NCBI GenBank assembly: GCA_029865665.1
Contig: JARXAV010000168.1
Span: 1-5,792 of the forward strand
Length of the DNA: 5,792 nucleotides
Reading direction: 5' to 3'
Source: Flectobacillus sp.
Lineage (GTDB): Bacteria; Bacteroidota; Bacteroidia; Cytophagales; Spirosomataceae
The notes under the pieces: generated by a model
The model's database searches: none
What the model was told of the DNA's origin: nothing
Seen by the model: only the letters and a program-made list of their open reading frames with translations
Shown: positions 1 to 5,792 of the stretch, piece by piece
How the letters are laid out: the number at the start of each line of letters is the position of its first letter
Numbering within the stretch: position 1 is the stretch's first letter
Program-made: the position numbers and the translations under genes

Positions 1-1736
1 ATGCTATACTGCTGTGCCGCAGATGCAGCCTCCGAATCAATGGCGTGATAAACCGTCCAAAGCCCTGCCGACGGATGTGTCAACTTCAAACCCAAGGCAT
101 CCTTGTATTCTGCAAAAGAACCTGTTTCGGGTAGCCATAGCTGTCTTTGTAAAGCAGCATAAATTTTATCAGCTTCTTGTTGATAAGGCTTATCGTCCTT
201 TCCGAGCAATTTTGCCAAATAAGCCGCCGTCCGAAACGCCTTGTAATTATAAGCCGTCGAATGGGTCACAGCACCTCCGCTATATTGCAGAGCATCACTT
301 GCCCAAATGCAACAGTACGCATCAAAAAGTCCGTCGTTATCAGGGTCAAAATTATGTTTTTCCCAAGCTAAATGCTTTTCCAAAACCGTCCACATTTCAC
401 GAACATAAGCCGTATCGCCTGTCCAGTTGAAATGATTGAGCAATTGGTCGATGTACACGAGGTTCATGTCGTAATGATGCGGTTTAATTTCTCCATTTGG
501 ATTCCGACAAATATAGCCTTCGGTAAAAATTCCCGAACCAATTTTTTCAAGTTCTCTTGCCCCGTGCATTGCGGAATCTGGAACAGCATTCGTTAAAGGG
601 AAATTACTACCAACTTGCGATTTTCCGTAGGCCGAAAAATGTGTTTTAGCACGGTCGTGTTGCCCCAGCACGTCCGCAATATAAGGTCCACGCCAAGCAG
701 GCAAACGCATCCGCCATGCAACAGCCCCGTGCATGTAGGTAGGACTATCCCAAATGGCATCAGCGGCTAAACTCAAGGCTTGCCCCAATGGGTTCAATAA
801 ACTATCAGGTGTATTAATTTCGATGGTACTCGTTATCTGTTTTCTTAACCGTTCATTCTCTTTAAGGATATTGGGCAAATCAGAGTAGGAAAGTGCAGAT
901 TCTCCTCGTTGAATCCATAGGTATTGTGTCTCTTTTTCCAAAGGGGCAATCGTCAACAAACATGGAGAAAGTACCTTGTCTTTTGTGGCATTCAGTGCTA
1001 CCAAAGGAGTTTGTTGCACCCTTGCATCAGACAATTTTAATGAATGAGTTGGGGAAAAAATACCCGTTACAAGTTGTGTACTGTCTTTAGGATGATAATT
1101 CAGGGAAAATTGATTAACCTTTAACTGAAAACGATTATTGGTGCAGTTTTCAGGTTTTAGGTAAAAACTACTTTCGGGGTCTGCTCCAATATCTCCATCT
1201 CGGCTAAATTTTTTCCCAGTTACTCCCCCATAACTCACAACCAATTGAACCTCCGCAGGCAGTTCCCCTTCGCAGTGATAGTCCAATATAAGAGCCTCAT
1301 GCGTATAAGCCGCCGCCACGTTCAAGAACAAGGTCGCTCCGCCTAATAACTCATCCTGAATTTGATACGTCATTTTCCCGTCTTGATAAACGGTTCGTAT
1401 TTGTTTAGCCTCCGAAAGCCATTTACTTTGCTGGTTATGGATAAGACCAAGTTTTAGGTTTCCGCCCATCCCAGGTAAGTAGAGAGCAAATTCTGGAAAA
1501 TCCCCTGCTTCTACCCGAAAGGCTGTGTTGCCCCCGTACAAAGCCCTATTAAATTTCCGTTTTATGGATACACATTGAAATCCCGTTTTCTGAAAAGGAC
1601 GATAATGTAAGGGTTTAGAAGGAACTTGTGCTATTATATTATAACTAACTCCTAAAACAAGTATGAATATTTTTAGAAACATATAATACATTTGAATATT
1701 CGCTCGCATATATTGCGACAATTGATTACTTTTCAT
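1..1736 (-). CDS. Exported DUF4450-family protein, putative carbohydrate-active enzyme (C-terminus beyond window)
   Basis: The minus frame is open from ATG 1734-1736 to the left edge: 578 codons plus 2 bases, no stop, so the gene is incomplete. Residues 1-37 form an export signal: a long n-region, a hydrophobic stretch at about 20-36 (FLKIFILVLGVSYNIIA) and likely cleavage after AQ at 36-37. In-frame Met10, Met16 and Met19 are alternative starts; Met19 would give a more usual short signal peptide. Residues 60-100 carry RKFNRALYGGNTAFRVEAGD followed by PEFALYLPGMGGNLKLG, and 174-195 carry GKKFSRDGDIGADPESSFYL; I recognise these from memory as hallmarks of the Bacteroidota DUF4450 family. Residues 310-578 look helical, with DPDNDGLFDAY at 464-474 and further W/D-rich stretches, resembling the (alpha/alpha)6 toroid of several glycoside hydrolases. 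A glycan-cleaving role is inferred; the substrate is unknown and catalytic residues cannot be assigned. It is divergent from the esterase gene and visibly richer in G+C. Confidence 0.75.
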   Translation of the reverse strand, partial: MKSNQLSQYMRANIQMYYMFLKIFILVLGVSYNIIAQVPSKPLHYRPFQKTGFQCVSIKRKFNRALYGGNTAFRVEAGDFPEFALYLPGMGGNLKLGLIHNQQSKWLSEAKQIRTVYQDGKMTYQIQDELLGGATLFLNVAAAYTHEALILDYHCEGELPAEVQLVVSYGGVTGKKFSRDGDIGADPESSFYLKPENCTNNRFQLKVNQFSLNYHPKDSTQLVTGIFSPTHSLKLSDARVQQTPLVALNATKDKVLSPCLLTIAPLEKETQYLWIQRGESALSYSDLPNILKENERLRKQITSTIEINTPDSLLNPLGQALSLAADAIWDSPTYMHGAVAWRMRLPAWRGPYIADVLGQHDRAKTHFSAYGKSQVGSNFPLTNAVPDSAMHGARELEKIGSGIFTEGYICRNPNGEIKPHHYDMNLVYIDQLLNHFNWTGDTAYVREMWTVLEKHLAWEKHNFDPDNDGLFDAYCCIWASDALQYSGGAVTHSTAYNYKAFRTAAYLAKLLGKDDKPYQQEADKIYAALQRQLWLPETGSFAEYKDALGLKLTHPSAGLWTVYHAIDSEAASAAQQYS

Positions 1737-1771
1737 AACTTATTGATTATTAAAGATTAACACCTTTTCTT

Positions 1772-1804
1772 CAAATTGTATTATTTAAACAAATAGCTTT
1801 GAAA
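1772..1804 (-). promoter_or_regulatory. Weak Bacteroidota-type promoter candidate for the DUF4450 gene
   Basis: Read on the minus strand, TTTC (1804-1801) is followed after 20 bp by TACAATTTG (1780-1772). This resembles the Bacteroidota sigma consensus TTTG-N19-21-TAnnTTTG, with one mismatch in the upstream box and one extra base in the downstream box. Transcription would begin near 1766, leaving a leader of about 30 nt before the ATG at 1736. The match is imperfect in AT-rich DNA, so it is only a candidate. Confidence 0.3.
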
Positions 1805-1808
1805 GCTA
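1794..1808. promoter_or_regulatory. 15-bp palindrome, possible operator
   Basis: TAGCTTT-G-AAAGCTA is a perfect palindrome with 7-bp arms about one central base. It overlaps the upstream box of the promoter candidate for the minus-strand gene, which is where a regulator could act. The left arm belongs to the octamer AATAGCTT (1792-1799), which recurs in the same orientation at 1817-1824, 25 bp away. A regulatory function is inferred from symmetry and position; no regulator gene is in the window. Confidence 0.3.
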
Positions 1809-2036
1809 CTCTGTTTAATAGCTTAATATAAGTACATGGAATTATTTAGCTAAGCCTACCACATACTACAAAAAGTCTAAAAATAAGTCGATTAAAACTA
1901 AATTTTATAGATCTTACACCAACCCATTTTAGTCCGTAATTTATTAAGCCTATCAAAGAATTTAAAATTACAAAACCATCATCGCAGTATATACGTATCT
2001 ATTTCGAAGATATACACGTTTTAACATAAGTAGTTG

Positions 2037-2054
2037 TTAGCGATAAAACGCTAA
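2037..2054. promoter_or_regulatory. Inverted repeat TTAGCG-N6-CGCTAA upstream of the esterase gene
   Basis: Two perfect 6-bp arms flank the spacer ATAAAA, about 80 bp before the esterase start. The right arm runs into A6-G-T6 (2053-2065), itself a palindrome about the G apart from that central base. The repeat could be an operator or a short RNA hairpin. It is not a good terminator, because no T-run directly follows the stem on either strand. Confidence 0.3.
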
Positions 2055-2133
2055 AAAAGTTTTTTGTACTCATCACACAGTAATATCTGAGTGGTAAAGT
2101 ATCATTATTGCTTATCCTAAGTATTATATAAAA

Positions 2134-5100
2134 ATGAATAAACTCTCTCCCTACATTCGGTTTATGGGCGGTAAACAACTGTTATTACTGTTGTTTATAA
2201 TTGGCTTTCATTACTCCTATAGCCAACGATTTAATGCTGTTGTTTTCAGCAACTTACCTCAGGACGCTCAATTATTTCCACGAAATACACAGAATAAAGG
2301 TACAATACCTATTGCTGGTGTTGTGGAGCAGACTGGTTGGTCATATATCTCTACCGTCATCAAAAGGGAGGGCGTTCAATATAGTTATACTCGAGCATTA
2401 CTTGATTATACTAAAAATAGTACTACTGGCACATTCAACGTAAGCAATGTGACAATCAAAGCAGAAGCCTCCGAATATTCTTGTGCTATTTACCTCTGTA
2501 AAGGACAAGACTCTGTCTTAATTGTTACGAAGGAACATTTGGTCGCTGGCGATTTTTACATCATCAATGGACAATCCAATGCCTATGCATTTGATAATGG
2601 ACAAGCCACTTACTACTATGATAATAAATACATCAGAACATTTGGTCTTAACTCAGGCAGTGAAAAAGATACTCTTTGGACGAACCCTAGCCCTGTTGTA
2701 GGTACTTGGGGCTTAGCCTTACAAAAAATCATTATAGAAAGTAAAGGAATCCCGACATGCCTTATCAATGGTGCTATTGGTGGGACTAGAATTAGTACTC
2801 ATTTTAGGGATGACCAGAACCCTACTAATTTGAACACCATTTATGGAAATTTACTTTATCGAATCAAAAAGGCAAAGGCAATCAATAATATTAAATGCTT
2901 TTTATGGGTACAGGGTGAAGATGACATTATTTTAAATTCTACCACTTACCCACAAGACTTTGCTCAAATTTATCAATCATGGAAAACAGACTATCCTAAT
3001 ACTGAGCAATTTATCGTATTTCAATGTAATGTATTGAACCGTGCGACTACGACAGGACAAAGTATCCGAAATTTTCAACGCCAAACCCCCAGTCTGTTTC
3101 CTAAAATAGAAGTATTTGCAATGAACGGTATCGAAACATTTGATGGACTTCACCATAGTAATGTAGGGTATCATCAAATTGCTCAAAAAATATATCGCAT
3201 ACTAGGCACAAAGTTTTACGGAGATTCGGATAATCCTAACTTTCATTCGCCTAGTATCAAAAAAAGCTATTTCACATCAGCGAAACATGATGCCATCACG
3301 CTAGAGTTTGAAACTGGACTTGAAATGCTTCCTGTGACAGATACTCTGGTGAAAAGTCAAATCAATTCCGACGATATAACACTTAGTGTCAAAAACTACT
3401 TTTATTTTGATAATGATGAAAGTAAAACAGTACCTATTAATTCCATTAGCTATCAAGGAAATAAAGTAACATTAACCTTCAACCAAGTAGTATCTTATCA
3501 TAAAATTGGTTATTTACCGTCTAGCTATTATACCCCTGAAATACCAAGATTTGTTGGCCCTTGCCTAAAAACTAAGAACTACATGAATGCTTGTAGTTTT
3601 CACGATATAAGTATCAACAGCGAACCCATGCCAAGCCCAACTCTCACCTCATCAGCAGCAACGTACTACCATACGATTCGTCTTGCATGGAATAAGGTTC
3701 CTCTGGCTAGTCACTACGTAATCGAACGCAAAAATACCGATGAAACATTTTCGATAATTACCACGCTAGACTCAACAATTCTATCTTGGACAAATGCAGG
3801 TTTATCCGCAGGAACAAGCTATAGTTATCGAATCAAAGCAGTCAATAAAATAACATCTTCAGACTACACCTCAGTAACAATAAGCACTCCTATCTTATTG
3901 AATACTCCCGTAATCACGAGTGGTTTGACGGGGGTAAATCAGGTGACTATCACTTGGAAAAGTATTCCAACTGCCAGCAGCTACCGACTAGAACGAAAAG
4001 TTGGAACTCAGAATTTTCAACTAATTCAAAATTTTGGAGGTACTACGACCAGCTATCTGGACAAGAACATTAGCTATTCAAGTAATTATACATATCGTCT
4101 TACGGCATACGCAAGCACAAGCGAATCGCTACCAACTTCCACTACAATCACCACACCAAAACAATTAGACAAGCCAAGTCTGAGTGGGTCTATTATCAAT
4201 AAAAATACGCTCAACATTGCTTGGAAAAAGGTTACGGGAGGCGTAAACTACATCTTAGAACGAAAATCTACTAAGGTAGGATATACGATTATTTATCAAA
4301 CAGATTCTACTCGTTTATTTTTTACCAATGAAAAATTGACTGAAAATACAGGCTACACATATCGTTTAAAAATTTATGGAAAAAATACGGAATCTGTATA
4401 TGATTCTATCACGATGGTAACACCTGACGTCTTAACATTACCGAGTTTAACTACAACGATAATTAATAAAAATAGTATTAATCTAACTTGGAAAAAATCA
4501 GCGAAAGCAACCAAGTATGTATTGGAACGAAGAAAAACAAATACAACCTATGGTATTTTTGCTCAGTTAGATTCTACTAAACTAAGTTTTGTAGATACCA
4601 AACTTTCAGAAAATACGACATATATATACCGTATAAAAGCGTATGGACTTTACTCCGAATCGTTATATGATTCTAGCACGATCAGAACTCCTGATTTTTT
4701 GGCAACACCTGTTGTTTCGTTAGAAGAAAATGTTGCGAATAGGTCTATAAAAGTTAGCTGGAAAGCTATTCCAAACGCAAGTAGTTATGTCATCGAACGA
4801 CAAAAAGTAGGAACCGATGTAACCTATTATTCATTAGGAACAAGTAATTCACTAGAGTTTTTAGATACTAAAATTATTGATAATCAGAAATACACCTACC
4901 GTGTAAAAGCAATTAGCAGTGTTTCAGAGTCACTATTTGACTCAAAGAGCATTACAACTACCAAGATATTGGGAATCGAGCAAGAGCAAATAAGTTCATT
5001 TGTTAAGACCTTTCCGAATCCTACACAAGGAGATTTGACAATTCAGTTTCTCGAAAACTCTTCTGGAAACTTAGCTATCGTTGATTTGAAAGGAACGTCT

Positions 5101-5229
5101 ATCATATTCAACAATTTCAGTAACCGTTCTGAAATCTTGCTGAATTTATCTGGTTTAGGAGCTGGTATTTATTTTCTTCAAATCGTGACCAATAAGGGTA
5201 ACTTCAGCGAAAAGATAATACTTTATTAA
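2134..5229 (+). CDS. Secreted SGNH/SASA-type carbohydrate esterase with five FN3 repeats and a T9SS sorting domain
   Basis: Predicted to remove O-acetyl groups from sugars (sialate O-acetylesterase-like family) outside the cell. An in-frame TAA at 2095-2097 precedes ATG 2134; Met11 is an alternative start. The signal peptide spans residues 1-30, with a hydrophobic core at 16-24 and cleavage near Ser30/Gln31. A beta-rich region (31-137) leads into the esterase domain (about 138-360), where all expected SGNH blocks are present: GQSN at 146-149 with nucleophile Ser148, GAIGGTR at 213-219, WVQGEDD at 258-264, and DGLHH at 337-341 with Asp337 and His340 as catalytic partners. Residues about 375-490 form another beta-rich region ending in GPCLKTKNYMNACSF (475-489). 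Five FN3 units (497-943) follow, then a T9SS type A sorting domain (about 958-1031) starting KTFPNPTQGD and ending GAGIYFLQIVTNKG..SEKIILY. The sorting domain implies outer-membrane export by T9SS. The true substrate could be acetylated xylan, pectin or another glycan rather than sialic acid. Confidence 0.9.
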   Translation: MNKLSPYIRFMGGKQLLLLLFIIGFHYSYSQRFNAVVFSNLPQDAQLFPRNTQNKGTIPIAGVVEQTGWSYISTVIKREGVQYSYTRALLDYTKNSTTGTFNVSNVTIKAEASEYSCAIYLCKGQDSVLIVTKEHLVAGDFYIINGQSNAYAFDNGQATYYYDNKYIRTFGLNSGSEKDTLWTNPSPVVGTWGLALQKIIIESKGIPTCLINGAIGGTRISTHFRDDQNPTNLNTIYGNLLYRIKKAKAINNIKCFLWVQGEDDIILNSTTYPQDFAQIYQSWKTDYPNTEQFIVFQCNVLNRATTTGQSIRNFQRQTPSLFPKIEVFAMNGIETFDGLHHSNVGYHQIAQKIYRILGTKFYGDSDNPNFHSPSIKKSYFTSAKHDAITLEFETGLEMLPVTDTLVKSQINSDDITLSVKNYFYFDNDESKTVPINSISYQGNKVTLTFNQVVSYHKIGYLPSSYYTPEIPRFVGPCLKTKNYMNACSFHDISINSEPMPSPTLTSSAATYYHTIRLAWNKVPLASHYVIERKNTDETFSIITTLDSTILSWTNAGLSAGTSYSYRIKAVNKITSSDYTSVTISTPILLNTPVITSGLTGVNQVTITWKSIPTASSYRLERKVGTQNFQLIQNFGGTTTSYLDKNISYSSNYTYRLTAYASTSESLPTSTTITTPKQLDKPSLSGSIINKNTLNIAWKKVTGGVNYILERKSTKVGYTIIYQTDSTRLFFTNEKLTENTGYTYRLKIYGKNTESVYDSITMVTPDVLTLPSLTTTIINKNSINLTWKKSAKATKYVLERRKTNTTYGIFAQLDSTKLSFVDTKLSENTTYIYRIKAYGLYSESLYDSSTIRTPDFLATPVVSLEENVANRSIKVSWKAIPNASSYVIERQKVGTDVTYYSLGTSNSLEFLDTKIIDNQKYTYRVKAISSVSESLFDSKSITTTKILGIEQEQISSFVKTFPNPTQGDLTIQFLENSSGNLAIVDLKGTSIIFNNFSNRSEILLNLSGLGAGIYFLQIVTNKGNFSEKIILY
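3622..4962 (+). repeat. Five tandem fibronectin type III units within the esterase
   Basis: Five units lie at residues about 497-587, 590-675, 680-765, 770-855 and 858-943. The conserved Trp of each falls at 519, 608, 697, 786 and 876, a period of 89, 89, 89 and 90 residues. Each unit has a W-K-x(n)-Y-x-(I/L)-E-R core, a Y-x-Y-R-(I/L/V) strand and a T-x-T-(P/T) end. Units 3 and 4 are the closest pair, roughly half identical by eye, both with IINKN before the Trp and YDS near the end. The units probably act as spacers or glycan-contacting modules between the catalytic domain and the sorting domain. Confidence 0.85.
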
Positions 5230-5341
5230 AACTTTCTAGCAGAATTAAATCACTGGGAGTTTGAGTAAATTAAGCTTTGTAGTTATACCTCAATGTACTT
5301 AATTCCCTAACGATTAACCTTTTACGGTAACGAAAAGACAC

Positions 5342-5379
5342 AAAAAAGTCGCTAGAAGTAATTTCCAGCGACTTTTTTT
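5342..5379. terminator. Bidirectional intrinsic terminator between convergent genes
   Basis: AAAAAAGTCGCT (5342-5353) pairs perfectly with AGCGACTTTTTT (5367-5378), giving a 12-bp stem around a 13-base loop, with a seventh T at 5379. The loop can add GAA/TTC pairing after one mismatch. Outside a small internal loop, AAGACA (5335-5340) also pairs with TGTCTT (5381-5386). Both strands present a G/C-containing stem followed by a T-run, so it can end transcription of the esterase gene (stop at 5229) and of the pseudouridine synthase gene (stop at 5399-5401). Confidence 0.9.
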
Positions 5380-5398
5380 ATGTCTTACTATTCTCAGA

Positions 5399-5792
5399 TT
5401 ATCTAAACTTCAAGTTCACTACTTCTTTCTCGTTTAAGAATCTCCAAGTACCACGAGGTAAATCTTTCTTGTTTAACCCTGCAAATACAGTACGGTCAAG
5501 TTTCATTACTTCATAACCCAATGATTCAAAAATTCTACGAACGATACGGTTACGACCTGAGTGAATTTTAACACCGATTACCATCGCATCTGGAGTTACA
5601 ATTGCTAACTCATCCGCTTTGATTTCACCATCTTCTAGTTTTAAACCTTTCAAAATTTGGTCAAAATGAACTTCTTCTAATGGTTTATCTAACTCAACTT
5701 GATAAAGCTTTTCTACTTGGTTAGATGGGTGTGTCAACTTATCCGCTAATTCACCATCGTTAGTCAACAACAATAAACCTGTTGTATTTCTA
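5399..5792 (-). CDS. rluB: RsuA/RluB-family rRNA pseudouridine synthase, C-terminal part (N-terminus beyond window)
   Basis: The minus frame enters from the right edge and ends at TAA 5399-5401, showing 130 residues of the C-terminal catalytic domain. The first visible residues, RNTTGLLLLTNDGELADKLTHP, are what normally follows the family's catalytic GRLD motif, so the catalytic Asp and the N-terminal S4 RNA-binding domain lie just outside the window. KLYQVELDKPL, GVKIHSGRNRIVRRIFESLG, KLDRTVFAGL and LPRGTWRFLNEKEV match the conserved C-terminal blocks. Such enzymes isomerise a uridine to pseudouridine in rRNA; RluB acts on U2605 of E. coli 23S rRNA. The RluB name rather than RsuA, RluE or RluF is the usual assignment for this family in Bacteroidota but is not proven by this fragment. 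A TTG at 5771-5773 is internal and not the start. The gene converges on the esterase gene, with the shared terminator between them. Confidence 0.9.
   Translation of the reverse strand, partial: RNTTGLLLLTNDGELADKLTHPSNQVEKLYQVELDKPLEEVHFDQILKGLKLEDGEIKADELAIVTPDAMVIGVKIHSGRNRIVRRIFESLGYEVMKLDRTVFAGLNKKDLPRGTWRFLNEKEVVNLKFR

Larger units (their letters stand above)
1737..2133. other. AT-rich divergent intergenic region
   Basis: This 397-bp spacer separates the two divergent starts and must hold both promoters. I see no convincing protein gene, tRNA or other RNA gene in it. It contains a 15-bp palindrome, a repeated AATAGCTT octamer, the 8-bp palindrome TTAGCTAA at 1846-1853, an imperfect inverted repeat (ACGTATCT at 1993-2000 against AGAT..ACGT at 2008-2019) and a 6-bp-stem hairpin at 2037-2054. 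Both start codons are preceded by A/T-rich sequence without a Shine-Dalgarno motif, as is usual in Bacteroidota. Confidence 0.8.

Noticed and set aside
14..1090. Plus-strand open frames at 14-430, 177-371, 372-596 and 893-1090
   Set aside because: They lie antisense to the continuous minus-strand DUF4450 frame, which has family motifs and no stop over 578 codons. Their translations show no domain, signal peptide or natural composition.
2063..2089. Possible promoter of the esterase gene: TTTG at 2063-2066 with TAATATCTG at 2081-2089
   Set aside because: The spacing is only about 14-15 bp instead of about 19, and the downstream box has several mismatches to TAnnTTTG. The promoter is probably in this region but cannot be placed.
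1737..2133. A small gene, tRNA or riboswitch in the divergent spacer
   Set aside because: I found no cloverleaf, no conserved riboswitch core and no convincing coding frame; the short hairpins are too small to name as an RNA gene.
2201..2443. Plus-strand open frame inside the 5' end of the esterase gene
   Set aside because: It overlaps the signal peptide and N-terminal domain coding sequence in another frame and encodes no recognisable protein.
2977..3186. Minus-strand open frame of 69 codons
   Set aside because: It is antisense to the part of the esterase gene encoding the conserved catalytic Asp/His region and has no own support.
5309..5332. Imperfect symmetry around CGATTAACC and GGTAACG before the terminator
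   Set aside because: The arms do not pair well, and the strong hairpin at 5342-5379 explains termination without it.
5399..5773. A complete 124-residue protein starting at TTG 5773
   Set aside because: The frame continues to the window edge with the conserved RNTTGLL residues, so the TTG is internal and the gene is simply truncated by the window.

Overview
The window looks like part of the chromosome of an environmental member of the Bacteroidota, most likely a Cytophagales-, Flavobacteriia- or Sphingobacteriia-like organism. The large plus-strand protein ends in a clear type IX secretion system (T9SS) sorting domain, a system confined to this phylum and absent from most gut Bacteroides. The starts have A/T-rich leaders without an obvious Shine-Dalgarno sequence. 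The incomplete protein on the left matches, from memory, a family (DUF4450) that I know mainly from Bacteroidota glycan-utilisation loci. No species can be named from the sequence.

Layout: (1) 1-1736, minus strand, is the first 578 codons of an exported DUF4450-type protein, probably a carbohydrate-active enzyme; its C-terminus lies beyond the left edge. This frame has no stop inside the window. (2) 1737-2133 is an AT-rich divergent intergenic region with several small palindromes and one weak promoter candidate, but no gene. (3) 2134-5229, plus strand, is a complete 1031-residue secreted protein: signal peptide, N-terminal beta-rich region, SGNH/SASA-type (sialate O-acetylesterase-like) esterase domain with a complete catalytic set, a beta-rich connecting region, five fibronectin type III repeats with an 89-90 residue period, and a C-terminal T9SS sorting domain. 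(4) 5230-5398 is a short convergent intergenic region with a strong bidirectional terminator hairpin. (5) 5399-5792, minus strand, is the C-terminal part of an RsuA/RluB-family rRNA pseudouridine synthase, cut by the right edge just after its catalytic motif.

How the genes may work together: the two divergent proteins are both exported and both plausibly act on glycans, one as an esterase at the cell surface or outside the cell and the other as a putative hydrolase. A joint role in breaking down an acetylated polysaccharide is a reasonable inference, but no transporter (SusC/SusD), regulator or substrate marker is visible to prove it. The pseudouridine synthase is a housekeeping gene isolated from this pair by the terminator. 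I see no mobile element, CRISPR array, RNA gene or clear novel defence system here; the most notable items are the esterase architecture, the uncharacterised DUF4450 enzyme, and the structured shared promoter region.
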